A stretch of DNA of 64,000 nt, taken from Solenopsis invicta (lineage: Eukaryota; Arthropoda; Insecta; Hymenoptera; Formicidae). The stretch's first letter is position 1, and each line of letters begins with the position of its first letter. A model generated the notes under the pieces. That model made no database searches, was not told where the DNA came from, and worked only from the letters and a program-made list of their open reading frames with translations. The translations under genes and the position numbers were made by a program. The stretch spans positions 18,801,329-18,865,328 of the forward strand of contig NC_052677.1 of NCBI RefSeq assembly GCF_016802725.1, given 5' to 3'. This document shows, in pieces, positions 11,558 through 23,765 of this stretch.

Positions 11558-11568
11558 CGTCGCCACCG
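11520..11568. repeat. (CCG)n trinucleotide repeat
   Basis: About fifteen CCG units with minor variants. The repeat generates proline and glycine runs in overlapping spurious ORFs. Confidence 0.9.
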
Positions 11569-11874
11569 CGGCGAGAAAAGCGGAGCGGGCCGGCGCGGGT
11601 GGCGAACGTGACGGGAAATAAGAACAGGCCGAGTGGCAGCCGGAAATTACAGAGTCTACAAGCAGCAAGCACTGACAGTGAAACTGACAATATGTACGGA
11701 AGACACGGGGGAATAGCCGGGTGGAAAAGAAGTTTCCTTGACTACTTCTGGACGATTGTTCCACGGATGTCCTCGCGTCGGCAACGACGGACGACAATCG
11801 ATACTTCCTATACAGGCGAATCCGTCCGATCCTACCGCAAACATTTAACTATCGGTGTATTTATCGCGGCTTAA

Positions 11875-12600
11875 AATCGCGCTATATTAGTAATGGGAGT
11901 AGTAACCATCGATGTACATCTAGCATCTAAATAAGCAGCTTACTGGATATCTGTAGGAAAAAAAGATTTGTTAAAATAACTAAAAACTTTATTGATTTAG
12001 TAAATCTACAGTCGTAATTTGCGGCCAACCAGTTTTCCGTGTTAAATTTTCAAATTTTTAGACTTGTTAATACAGCAAGATAACTTTGTGCAAAATCAAT
12101 CAAATATATAAATTAAATTTTTTAATGAAACCTGTGAAGAAAACTTGTTACTTTAGCAATTTTCATTGTAGCAAAGCATTTGTTCAATGAGCACACTGAT
12201 AATTGCTTTCAAACACAATTTCTTTGTTGAATTATCAAACGTCTTTATAAGTTATAAATGTAGAACCCGCGTAGCAAACTGCAGTAGTTTTTTTACTAAA
12301 TCCAATTTTTTCAGATACTCAATTTGGTGTGATTTTAATCTATTGAAATATTTTAATTAATTTTAATTATTAATTAACTTCCTCTTATTAAAAAAATGCA
12401 ACCTATTTTTATATTTAACTATAAACTTTTATTGCATTTTACATATTTTATATAGAACACGTACATTATAAATTGCGTAGTATCAGATGTTTTATTATCT
12501 TATATTGCTGACATCAGGTAAACGTAAGAGATGGTAACGGTGGGGAACGTATTTCTAGATACAATCGTGCTTCGTATCGGACGTATCCACTCATCATTGC
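11875..12600. other. AT-rich sequence without recognisable features
   Basis: No supported coding, RNA or repeat feature was seen in this block. Confidence 0.5.
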
Positions 12601-12701
12601 CGCGAGTATGTTACGTTTCTTCGTAACGGCCACTGAGAAACTTCCGTTGCGGGCATCCAACATCCGACAGACAATTTTCTGCGGACAATTCGGCCGCAGC
12701 G

Positions 12702-12702
12702 T

Positions 12703-12796
<94 letters not shown>
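12702..12796. repeat. (TCG)n trinucleotide repeat, about 95 bp
   Basis: Nearly perfect TCG/CGA repeat of about 31 units with one CCG variant near 12783. It creates poly-Arg, poly-Asp, poly-Thr or poly-Val ORFs depending on frame, none of which looks like a real gene. Confidence 0.95.
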
Positions 12797-14488
12797 AGAT
12801 ACGGCGAGGACGAGACGCGCGGAAACGATAGTTGGCTCGCTGGCAAGCTCCAATCTCCGGATACCCTCTCGAGCACACCTCTATTAGAAGGGATGGGGGA
12901 TATCCACCCTCCCCACTTGGCGTCCCCGATCGCTTTGCGATCCCTCGATCCATGGTGAGGGCGAGTCTGCCCCTAACGACACCGCCGTCTTCCTTTTTGC
13001 CGGGGAGAGACCGCCAGGCTCTTTTCTTAAATGGCGAAAAACGGGTGGGAGGTCCTTTTGATGAATCGGTGCCGAACTGCGTCCGGCATACGTAAACCCC
13101 CGGAGGGAATCACCGACGATCGGAATGAACGATGCGTCCGTGCGGGCGACGAAGCGAGAAGAATGGCGAGGAGGAACGACGCGACGTCTAAGACGGGGTG
13201 GCGGGGTGGAAACACTTGGAGGGAAAACCCAGGCACTCTTGCCGGTGGATACGTCCAGTATAGGAAATTAACCCCCCGCCACCGCTGCTGCACGTCGTCC
13301 TCCGCTTGCTACCTCCGGTGGAAAGGGGAGGAAAAAAAGGAAGCGGGGGAGGTTGACAGGCTGCAGGTGCGCCAGTGCGAACGACCGGTCGCCAGTGCGA
13401 GTGACCGCTCGATCTATGATTACCTCTGCACCTCTCCGTAATATCGATATATCTTTTTTGGAAACGTGGAGGGACTATAATGCTATATTGTGCTTAATTG
13501 CTGCGGTACTGGCACCGATATTAATTTAATTGTTACGCGATATTATTCGCGTGAAACGACACCTCTCCGCTGGAAGCTGGAACCATTTTTTTTCCACCGT
13601 CAAAATTGATTATCGCTTATCGCTTTTAATAACGTGTTTGTCGATCGGCCTTCGTAATATCTTGCGCCCGTAATAAATCAGGTTACAAGCGGGCCGCTAG
13701 CGACGCGCGGAGCTCAAGTATCACAGAATCGACGCTGGTACCGGCGCGGATAGGAGTGACGTTCCCGTTTCCTAGGAGAAGAAATTAGTGTCTAGCAACG
13801 GGAAACTTCATTTAGGTGACTCATCGCATCGTTGAGCGGGGTGGGCGATTGTTTCACGCGATGGGGGTGCGGGCGTGATGATTGATTAAAAAGTTGCTGA
13901 TAGGCGGACGCGAACGGGAGCGTTATCGGGCAGCGAGAGGGTTGAAGGCGGACGAGACAGACGAGAAAGGCGGAGGCGAGGCGAGGCGAGAGACGTGCGC
14001 TCGCGATCGCGAAATATTAACGACGCGCGTTTCCGCCCAAGTTCCATGATTAAAGCCCTTAAAGGCACTCCGCAGGAAGACAATCGCGTGCTAAGCGATC
14101 CTTATAACTGGGGGTCCTTATATCCCGTCTCCACCTCGCCGCGCCCACCTCTCGTCGCGAACTTCGTACGGCCGTTCACCGTTTCTAGGTTCCTATCCTT
14201 CCGCCGCTACCACCCTCGCCGCCTCGCCGCCTCGCCGCCGCACCGCGCGCCGCCGACACCCCCTCGAGACCGGCAAGTTGAAAGGTGTCTCGTAGTCGAT
14301 AGTTACACCGCACAATCACTTAGGGTGGATTCGCTGCGAGCAGCCGTCTGGCACCCCGCTTTGTCCCCGCTTTGAAGAAATTGACAGGATACTGGGGAAT
14401 AAAGCGGGTTACACGGGAGATCACTCTGGATGTGCGTGAAACTGCACGCGATGCGCGCGTGCATATCGCCTTTCTTCATCCAATAACG
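12797..14488. other. GC-rich, CpG-rich sequence, no gene supported
   Basis: Open frames appear on both strands because stop codons are rare in GC-rich DNA. None shows a domain, a splice pattern or a recognisable motif. Confidence 0.5.
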
Positions 14489-14540
14489 TAGCATCAAAAC
14501 CGATGAATATAAATTAGCATCAAAACCGATGAATATAAAT
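14489..14540 (+). repeat. Exact 26-bp tandem duplication
   Basis: A unit beginning TAGCATCAAAACCGATGAAT is present at 14489-14514 and again at 14515-14540 with no difference. The exact identity suggests a recent duplication. Confidence 0.95.
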
Positions 14541-16600
14541 TTCAACGAAGATAGTTAGGGACGTTTTAGATATACAATACTAGCTAAAAGTTATCGAAAT
14601 TTAATAACTGCGAGAGCTGCTTAGATTAATTAATTTTTTTTTCTTTTTTCTGATCAACGCGATAAATTTTTGTTGTGAATACCCGAATTTTTTGGATCTG
14701 AAACTGACTGCAAAGAAGAAAACGGTAAAAAATTGATTTATTCTAATTTATACCGCGAAAATAATTCTCATGTTAGTGCGATTTCAAATAAATAACTTTT
14801 AAACGAATAAGAGAGAATCCAAATGAATATTTATTAGTTTTAGTATACATATATAAAAAATTTAATTTAATTCATAATACCACTAACTCATCGAATTTGT
14901 AAATAAGTACAAAATGCAATTTTACAAGAATCAAGAACAAATAAAAAATTAAATAACTTTTAAGTCAGTAATAGAATTGTGATCAAACTTTACACAGATG
15001 TTTAACGTAATAGTAAAACATATATTACAGTTTATATACTTGAAATTTTGTAATTATTCTCTGAACATATCATAGTTATAGAAAGATATAGATTTCCAGA
15101 GATTTTTTTTACTTTAAGAGATATTTTGAGGAATTAAAAAAACAAATATCTCTGAACTTGTTTAGTTTTTATAGAAAATCCTTCACTTACATTTTCAAGT
15201 AAGAAATAATATTTTCATCGTATCTATGTGAAAATAAAAAATAATATCAATTAATTAGAAATTAATTCTTATTTTAACATTTTTCTTCTTCAGCGATTCA
15301 CTGATGACTGGTTAAAGACTATATTCTAAATTAATAAAAAATTTTTAAGGCAAACCTCCGTTTTCCTTATTATTTCTACATAAAGAAAAACGATTCATTA
15401 ACAAGTCATAAATAATTTATTACCCCTTTATTAATAAATTACTTGAAGGAAGCAACGTAATTATCGCAATTATCGCGCATTTACAATATTAATCCATTTT
15501 CTTTCTTATGCAGTAATTTTTCCCTACAACTGAGATAACGCTATTAATTAAGATAATAATATCGAAATGCATCCTCTTCTCCGTCGACTATATAGCGTAT
15601 AACTCGCAACATCTAGGTCGTAACGTAGTCATCAAATATTTTGCTGCGGCAGGCGCAGCGGAGCACCGTATAAGAGACGCCGCTCTCAGGGTAACGTATG
15701 CCAGAGTTCGCTGAAATATTATTCAGTAGTCGTGTCTCGAGGTGTGCGCGCGCGGCGCAGGACCTCGAAAAATGGCCCCCGAGAATTCCTGATGCGGACG
15801 GCTTTTAGGGCCAGCGGGCGTGCACTCCGCGCGTATAAAGAGGAAAGCACCGCCACCGCCGCCGCCACGCCGTCTCCATCGCTCTACCGTGAGAATACGT
15901 ATTTGAAAAATACGAATGTAAAACGTTTTTGAACACGTGAAAGCGTCGTTAAAGCGTAACGCGGACAACAATAAGCGAGGAGGAGTAACACGTCGAACTG
16001 GCGAATGCGAAAATTTTAATAAAACTATACTTTCTGAACCTTTTCCGCGCGAGCTTTTGCGTAAACACAATAATCCTCTCTCTTAAGTCGTAAGATGCAC
16101 TTCTAATAAACGTAAATAAATGATCGCCGCGAGCTCTTCGGTGCTCCACGCAAGGAAACTCACGTTGCTCTCGCGCGAAACACGCTCGATATAACATACC
16201 ATGACGTATACATACGCGTAAACAATTGCGAGGGAAAACACAAAAATACGAGAAAACACGCTGATCGTTAGATATATTCTTATTATCGTAATTGTAATTC
16301 GCAAAAGCGAAATGGTGTTTTCAACGGGAAAGCTGAATAGAACCAACAGTAGCAACTGATTCTGTTTCGTGATAATCTCATAATCCCATCTATATAGTGG
16401 AGAGAGAGAGAGAGAGAGAGAAAGGTAAACTCGATCGATCATCAACGCACCCGACCGCGCACCCACGTCGCTATCCGTCCGTCTGGATATAACCTAATAA
16501 ATATAAATAAATAATCGGACAGGCAAGACGAGCAGAACCTTTCAGGACTCTCGAACGTCTCCGGCGTAAAAGCGGACGGCCGGATAAGAGGGTGCTTTTA
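14541..16600. other. AT-rich block then GC-rich block, no gene supported
   Basis: 14560-15600 is very AT-rich. 15600-16600 is CpG-rich, with a TATAAA at 15834 lacking an obvious initiator and a (GA)n tract at 16398-16424. No coding feature was recognised. Confidence 0.5.
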
Positions 16601-16604
16601 AGGA

Positions 16605-16645
16605 TATAAAATACAGCGACACGTAGGTACATCCGGCCAGTCAGC
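16605..16645 (+). promoter_or_regulatory. Weak candidate core promoter (TATAAA plus CAGT)
   Basis: TATAAA at 16605-16610 is followed about 34 bases on by CCAGTCAG, a loose initiator match. No downstream coding exon is tied to it. It could be chance. Confidence 0.2.
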
Positions 16646-16686
16646 CAGCCAGCTAGTCAGCCAGGCAGCCAAGCAGCCAGGCAGCG
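16636..16686 (+). repeat. CAGC-type tetranucleotide repeat
   Basis: Imperfect tandem of CAGC/CAGG/CAGT units. Confidence 0.8.
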
Positions 16687-16689
16687 CGT

Positions 16690-18280
16690 GCGATCCTCGC
16701 GCGCTTGCTCGCGCGCCGTTTACGTCTAGAATATTACTCTTCTTTCCCGAGAGATTCGTGAGGTCCTCGTAAAAGGCTCGTGCAGGATCGATCCGAGGTA
16801 TACCCTCGATCGCTCGTATATCGCGAATATATACGCCCCGCTTTCTTATTAAGCCTCGCGCGCGCGCGCGTGCTTATACAGGCGCGACACAGCGCGCGCG
16901 GGTACGTGTGTACGTAGAGAGATGCGAGAAGCTGCATATAAATATGTACCACACTTACAGGCGCTTGGTCGCGTCGCGACGAAAGTGCGACAAAAAAAGG
17001 GACGGAAGAAGAAACGCGGAGATATCGGCAGCGACGAGGGTCCGGTTACGCGAATTGCAGCGTTAAAGCAGCGCCTCGTTAGCGTTGCATTCGCGTGCGG
17101 CTCCAAGCCGCGAGCAAAACCCCACGTAATTCGTAGTTGGAAATGTGTGTTGTAAGTAAGCACGAGGGGGTTGTGACCCGTTTTAGCTTTCGAGTCGCGC
17201 CGCGCGCCGTCTCCTCGTCACATTCGTCGCGGACAAGTCGCAGGAAGTAATTACTATTAATTAGAAACTTGAGAAAAATTCCATTCTCAAAGCTGAGAGA
17301 CGTGTGAATAAGGAACGGCGGCGGTGGCGCATCCTCGAATCGACGAAGAAAGGCTCTTTGCAGAGCTGTTTTTTTTCTACTTTTAATTATCAACAAATGC
17401 ATTCTCGTTCTCCGGAATCTCTAGAAGCACAAAACGCGTTCATTTCGGGGTGAAATTTACTTATCGGGGTGAGAGTCGCCCTTACGATTCTCCAGGCGGA
17501 GTGTAGCACTCGCTCGCCATTCACGCTAAATTAAGCACCGGCGAGAAGGGAGGAAAAAATTAATCCCCCGGTGGCGGAGATCAGACGAGTCGATATGCTT
17601 TTTCACGGGTCAGGTCGTCCAAACGGGGAACGAAATTGAGGACGAACGAGACGCGGGAGGGAGGAAGAGGAAGGGGGCGAGTGGAGAAGAGAGGCCAGGT
17701 TGGATACCGGGATAGAAGTTCTGTCAGGATAGGGGCGCATCCGGATCCCGGATGGGCTACATTAAATATAAACAGCGGCGGAGTCGGAACGGGGAACCGG
17801 GCGGGAGCGAGATGAAACAACCCCCCTTCTTATCCAACTGAGTCCCGTGGCACCTTCCTTACGTGGAATTCCTTACAGGGTAACTTTTCCAACCGGTCGA
17901 TAGACAAATTTCGCATCCTCTCTATTCTATTTCTCACCCCGCGGCGGCTTCCTCTTCGGCTGATGAGTGCTTCAGTAATTTAGTTTCGTGTGCTCGCTGA
18001 TGTTCCTTCGTAATTTTTTTAAAAACTCTCTCGCGACATAGATTTAATTCTCATTGCTAGCGAATACGATGGATTTTACTCCATTTTATCACGTATCTCG
18101 TGTATCTCACTAATTTGATTAAAAATAAAAAAAGAATATTATCTTATAAAAGACATACATATATTCTTATTGAGAGAGATAGTATAAAAAGGAAGAAAAG
18201 ATGTGTTTTCAAGAATTTTTTTCATAAAAAAATATTGAAACAATTAAGATGCAACGTTCAAAAATAAAATGTGTAAAAGT
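16690..18280. other. CpG-rich then AT-rich, no gene supported
   Basis: A GC/CA-rich purine-pyrimidine tract lies near 16857-16900. Overlapping ORFs on both strands have no recognised motif. Confidence 0.5.
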
Positions 18281-18281
18281 G

Positions 18282-18330
18282 AATAAATATTTCTGCAAAC
18301 GTTAGTTCAACGTTTGTAAAAATATTTATT
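18282..18330. other. Imperfect hairpin with 22-bp arms
   Basis: The left arm 18282-18303 matches the reverse complement of 18309-18330 at 20 of 22 positions, with a 5-base loop. It may be a fold-back repeat or part of a small structured RNA. No transcript evidence is available. Confidence 0.6.
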
Positions 18331-19392
18331 TATTTTTATAAATTATGATGGAATTTTTTAATATCGCAAATTAGCCATGGATGATGCACAGATGGCGTTA
18401 AATTGGAAACTGTAGGTTCTTTCAGTGATTTCGATTAAAAGAGGAAAGAATATCAATATGTATAATATTATATATTGATATTATAAGCAGCATTGGAATC
18501 AGTAAAGAGTTCACCGATTCTGATTTCAAAAACTCGAAACGAATAATTTGTGATTTGATGTAAGTTAACTTGTATTTAATAATACTGCTGAAATAATTAA
18601 TTAATTGTGTTAATAAATACGCAATTTTCTTTCCCGTCTCTCAAACGCTTTTATATTTTTAACTTGCGTCACTTTTCTTGGAACGGGGGGGAGGAGAGTG
18701 CGATATGTAATATGTAATTGTGCAAGAGATACGAGAGATATTGTAGTTATCAATGAGAAATGTATGACGACAGCAGCGTACGTCACGTAACACACGGTTA
18801 ACATGTTTTTACAACTATAAAATACGAGACTTTAAACGGTCTATATTTCCCTTTTCACTCATTTTTATCGCAATGTCATGCAACGCGAATATCTGTTCAT
18901 TCGGAAAATCAACAGAATTAAAACGATTCCAAAAATGAGAGGATCCACTCTTTCGGCAAAAATACGAGAAAAAAAACTGAAATTCGCCATTTTAATTTTT
19001 CGACACCCAAATCTCACCGGATTTAACGTTTTAGACTGCGTGCGTATTTAAGCGTGGTTAAAAACGCATTTAATCCCAATACGGTGGATTTTAGTACTGT
19101 CGACAGGGGCAAAAGATATTATCGGCACGCCAATTTTCAATTTTCACAAAGCTGCGTTTGAAAGCCGAACGCGTAATTAAAGAAGGCTAAACATTTGCTT
19201 GTTAATCGAGTGTATTTCAAGTCGTACCGCGCACAACTCAAAATTAATTTACTCTACCGTTATTAATTAATTACACATAATACTCCTACGCCACAAACTT
19301 CAACAAATTAGCACGGTGTTTGTTTGGTCGAGTTAAGCAAAGGGAAATGAAATTTCTACGAATAATCAACAGGGAGAAGAAAAGGCAGAGAA

Positions 19393-19437
<45 letters not shown>

Positions 19438-20540
19438 AAAATAATTCAAGAGGTATAATTCACTACAGATCGCTTTTGAGAAATCTCTTTACTAACAACT
19501 TTTCTCAATCGAGAGAAACAACGTCGCCCTTTGGCCTTCACCCTTTTGCACAGCTTCGAAGGGGGGGGGGAGGGGGGCTCGACACAATTCTCCTTTCAAA
19601 AACCTCTGTTGTGGAACAACGTTCTCGTAGCTTTCGTAAACAATAATTTTATACTTTGTTTTTTTACTCGTAATAGAAATATGATCACAAAGTGATCCAT
19701 TAAATCTCACTTTAAATCTAAAATATTTACTTGTCTGGATCAAAGTTAATAAATTTTATTTACGTAGTAGAAAACAAATATTATACAATAACATTTAACT
19801 TTATAAAAACAAGATATTTAAAGTGTCACGAATATTTCTTTCTCTCTTGATTCTTCCCACTTAAAAAATAAACCTTCTTCTTTACAAACTTTATAAATGA
19901 ACAACTTACTATTACAATAATTATGTCGCTCGCGGCTTATAAAACATCTGCCATTAATATTTTTGCAGTTAGCAATAATATAACATCTTGCACGAGGATA
20001 CCCATAAAACGCGTTTCATCTTTGAAAGAAACAGTGCGCTCTCTCTCTCTCTCTCTCTCTCCTCTCACTTGAACCTTGGATTATAAAAATATACTTTACC
20101 GTCTAAGTGACTCTGTCTTTTTAGAAGCATTCCCCGTGCGCGCTGGGATCTCTCCCGCGCGCACCTGCGCTTTGACCTAATCCCGCGGCTTCTTGGTCTC
20201 TTTAGGCGCATTACAAGGTTTGGCTTCTTCGCTGCGCCGCACGACGTCACCCTCTTATATGTGTGCGCAATTTACCGAGATAGTGGCTGGTTCTACGGAT
20301 CGCCTAGTAAAGCCAACGCTTCACGATCGCTCTTTTCGCTATTTAACCCTTCGCTATGAACTTCTAACACGATCTACGCATTTATTATCTTCTGGCAAAG
20401 GATTTAGGGTGAGCCTTACGTAAAAAATAGCGACCAAAGTGAAAAAAAGAAAAACTGATCCGACGCATCGAGAAATTGTAAATTTATAATCAGCAAATGA
20501 ATTAATTTTTCCAAAAGATAGGTGGAAATGGAAACGCAAA
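18331..20540. other. Non-coding with microsatellites
   Basis: Includes (GA)n at about 19394-19432, a poly-G run at 19561-19576 and (CT)n at about 20038-20061. No supported gene was seen. Confidence 0.5.
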
Positions 20541-20574
20541 ATGCAAATAATGTTCAAAGAAACATTATTTGCAT
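20541..20574. other. Perfect 14-bp-arm hairpin bearing two octamer (ATGCAAAT) sites
   Basis: ATGCAAATAATGTT at 20541-20554 is perfectly complementary to 20561-20574, across a 6-base loop. Each arm ends in the POU-factor octamer ATGCAAAT. Flanking bases could extend pairing with bulges. It could be a regulatory palindrome or a short precursor-like hairpin. Confidence 0.6.
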
Positions 20575-21515
20575 ATTCTGCAGGTAACCATGCAGATCGC
20601 AGAAATTATTCATTCTGACAGACATTGACTGTTGTTCCGAGATATTTCTCTCATATATTATATTACACTCATTCGAAAGCGTGCAGTTTACTTCTCGATT
20701 TATTCCCGTGACACAGACGTCAAGACAAAATCTGAGCGATGCGCTTTAAAAATTTCACGGCCACTCGCGAACGCGTGGCAGACGTCATAAAGTTTCCATA
20801 AGTCTTCCCGGTATATTATTTTACAGCGAGGCGTTTGATCGCGACGATGCGCGAGGCGAGTAGTGGCGGGGGCAAAACTCTCGAGTGCGTTGCAAAATTC
20901 TCATCGGCAAGATTTCGCCGGTCGATCGAGCGAGCCGGCTAGCTCGTAAAGAGAGAAGGTTCGACGTGTCGAAACCGGCTAGACTAAGAAGTCTTCGCGA
21001 GCTAGACCGGGCGCGACCGGCGCGGCGCGGCGGACGAAGAATGGGAGTGAAAGGAAGGGTTGACAGTGGTCGACAACGGTAGATTCGGTGTCAGCGTCAA
21101 GAGGGGAAGGTGGAGAATGCTCGCGGAGAGACCAAGTCCACCGGGAATCGGTCCGGGATGGAGGAGAGGGTGGTAGGAATAGCTCGTTGAATATTTAAGC
21201 TCCGGGAGGAAAGATCTCTCTAAAACGTGCATTTTATGAATGATTGAGCGACCCTCCATGGGACCTTCGCAACGTCGTCGAGTATAGCTTTCATGGAGAA
21301 AGGAGGTCGCAGGTACGATAGAGAACGCCGACGGAAACTATAAGTAACTACTTGTCCCTACTTACACGCTTTGCGTTAAAAGATCTTGCGTTTGAGCCTT
21401 CCGATATCCGCGTCGCAATGTCATTCCAAACTTACGGAATGCGTGCGCCACACGAATAGATTCAATGTACGTATGTGCATCATTGAAATTGTTTGTATGT
21501 GCCCTAACGCATTTT
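20575..21515. other. CpG-rich non-coding sequence
   Basis: GC-rich between about 20700 and 21330, with tandem GGCGCGGC-like patches. No gene supported. Confidence 0.5.
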
Positions 21516-21600
21516 CAAGGGGTGAAACATCTCTTTGAAGAAAATCGGTTTCCTTCATTCCAAGCGAATAACAATCAGGGAAAGTCAAGGAAAAAATGTA
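21516..21600 (+). mobile_element. Fragment related to the inverted-repeat element at 62269-62761
   Basis: The segment containing AATCGGTTTCCTTCATTCCA and AAGCGAATA closely resembles the left arm near 62400-62440 (AATCGGTTTCTTTCTTTCCA, AAGCGAATA). The preceding GGGGTGAAACA parallels GGGAGTAAAACA there. Only part of one arm is present. Confidence 0.5.
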
Positions 21601-21810
21601 TTAACCCAAGATAAAATTAAATTAACAATTCTGCATTCCAATTCTAAATATTCAAATATTATTTTTTTAATTGTTAAATATAATTTTTATAATTATTTAA
21701 GAAAACCCTGTAAATATTTTTTATGATTTTTAAATTTTACAGTGAACGACAGACAATACAGACAATACTTGGCAGCTAATTAATGTATGTAGTTACCTGG
21801 ACTACACTTT

Positions 21811-21852
21811 TAGCTACAGTGTATATTTTGGAGCAAATATACTCTGTAGCTA
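21811..21852. other. Hairpin with 18-bp arms, one mismatch
   Basis: TAGCTACAGTGTATATTT at 21811-21828 pairs with 21835-21852 across a 6-base loop. A direct repeat, CAGCTAATTAA, flanks it near 21774 and 21871. Confidence 0.6.
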
Positions 21853-21871
21853 CTATAAGCTCGTGTATCAG

Positions 21872-22575
21872 CTAATTAAACTCTTTGAACTAAATAATAT
21901 AGATATCATATCATAGATAAGATATTAATTGCCCATATATTACAACTGTAATTTAGTTACCATACACAGTTTTTAATTACGGCAGCACTAAGATTCACTG
22001 CAGTCCAACTGCAAGAGTGATATTGGCTTTTCTCATATTTATATATTTGACAATTTTATTAATCCTAATTAAATTTATTATTATTTGATAATATTTTAAT
22101 ATACGAAAAGTAATGTTTATCAGAGCACATGTGAGATATCTGATAAGCAACGATAATACGCACGCAAAGTTAATTCGGCTCCTATTCCGCGGCTTCATTC
22201 TTACGGTCTTCGCAAACGTTAATGTGCCACATCGCGAATATTAACATGGCATTAATAATCATGTTTATATTTGCGGCATTGCGCAGAGCTGCAGGAGGTG
22301 CGCGTGTATAAGCCGCGCCGCGCTCGACTATTAATTGCATTCGCTCGTTAAATATTCTCCGTTAATTTAAATGCATTAAATACGAATATTACCTTGCCGC
22401 CCACTTTGCCGCACGCCGATGTGCATGAAATATTTATATACACAAATTACGCGGCCGATTCCGCAATTAGCTAGCCAAGGGCAGAGAAGGGGGGGTGGGG
22501 GCGGGGCGAGATGTGGGCGCGAAACCGTTTTCGGTTTGTTCCCAATCCAAGTTGTATTTCGAAGATTTCTGCAAA
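21872..22575. other. AT-rich then mixed sequence, no gene supported
   Basis: No coding or RNA feature recognised. A G-rich tract (about 22490-22507) precedes the GAGAC repeat. Confidence 0.5.
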
Positions 22576-22576
22576 G

Positions 22577-22675
22577 GAGACGAGACGAGACGAGACGAGA
22601 CGAGACGAGACGAGACGAGACGAGACGAGACGAGACGAGACGAGACAAGACGAGACGAGCCGAGACGAGACGAGC
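22577..22675. repeat. (GAGAC)n pentanucleotide minisatellite, about 20 units
   Basis: Tandem GAGAC units, perfect for most of the tract, with CAAGAC and GAGCC variants at the right end. It reads as RRDET repeats in plus frames, which explains several spurious ORFs. Confidence 0.95.
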
Positions 22676-22679
22676 CGAA

Positions 22680-23570
22680 TTGCGAGATGAAACGCCTTCG
22701 TGAGAGGGAAGTACGGGTGTTGATTATCCGGATAGGGGGAGGAGGGGCGAGGATACATTCAAGGGTCGAGAGCGAGGAGATAATTGTTATGCAGACGGTG
22801 GCTTCCGAATGATCGGCAATGGCCATCGCGGTATTTCTAATCGCTATACCACATCGCGCCTCGCCAGCATCCCCTCGCTCGCATCGTCATCTCCGCGCGC
22901 GCTCTCGCGTCCGTCCTTTTTCATCTCGCGCGCCTTCTCGCCACTCGCCATACGTCCACGAACAACCGAATGCCGTTCCGCATCCGTACGCGCGATCACG
23001 ATGATGGCGCGTCTCGATCGCGCCTCAGCATCCGCAAGAATCCGCTCCTCTACCCACGCGCTTGATTTCATAATCCGCGCGTGTTTTCGAACGCGAATGA
23101 GAGCGAATGCGTTGAATTAATCATGAACAAGGCGTAATCGCTCGGACAATGTCGCATTCACACTTTTCCGCTCGCGTACGCGTATCGGCGCTTCTCGGTA
23201 ATGGGATTTGTTAGGAGCACTTTTCAGAAGCTACAAACAACGAGAGCTCTTGATGCATAATTAAAGGAATGATATATACGAAGAGCTAACACGGGTATTT
23301 TTAAATTTTTAACTTCCTCCTCCCTTTCTCTTTTTCCTTCTTTTCTTCTTTTCGAGCGTATTACGTGAAGCAGCACGCGAGACGGCACGAAATAAACATT
23401 ACACGTTATGTTTTTCATTTCCACATTTCTTTCATTTCCAAAAATATTCGAACGAACAACCATTTCACAGATTAGGTATGTTACCGTAACGTAGGATCGT
23501 CATCGTAACGCTGAAAATTATAAAATAGGACCTCTTTTCGAAATACAACTACATCATCGATCAAAACATA
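22680..23570. other. GC-rich non-coding sequence
   Basis: Several overlapping ORFs are typical of GC-rich DNA. No domain or splice evidence was seen. Confidence 0.5.
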
Positions 23571-23574
23571 TTTA

Positions 23575-23765
23575 AATCGATAATTATTATTTAATTATTA
23601 TTATCATACATATTAATTATAATAATAACAATTATTATTATATAATAATATTATATAATAATTATGTACAATGATACTGTTATATCATTATTATATAATG
23701 ACAATAATATTATTAATAATTATTATTATCGTATATACTAATAATAATAATTATTATTATCACAG
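23575..23765. repeat. A+T-only low-complexity tract (ATT/TAA)
   Basis: Dense ATT/TAAT repeats with several self-complementary stretches. A related patch occurs at 24095-24175, ending in (AT)n. Confidence 0.8.

Noticed and set aside
11437..11874. 145-codon ORF with a proline run
   Set aside because: Driven by the (CCG)n repeat; only the NYLFLGSIT segment is notable and is reported as a DNA repeat.
12514..12958. ORFs of up to 120 codons on both strands with poly-Arg, poly-Asp or poly-Thr
   Set aside because: They are translations of the (TCG)n repeat in different frames, with no domain on either side.
22376..22826. GAGAC array as a CRISPR-like or coding repeat
   Set aside because: Five-base units without spacers; a simple minisatellite.
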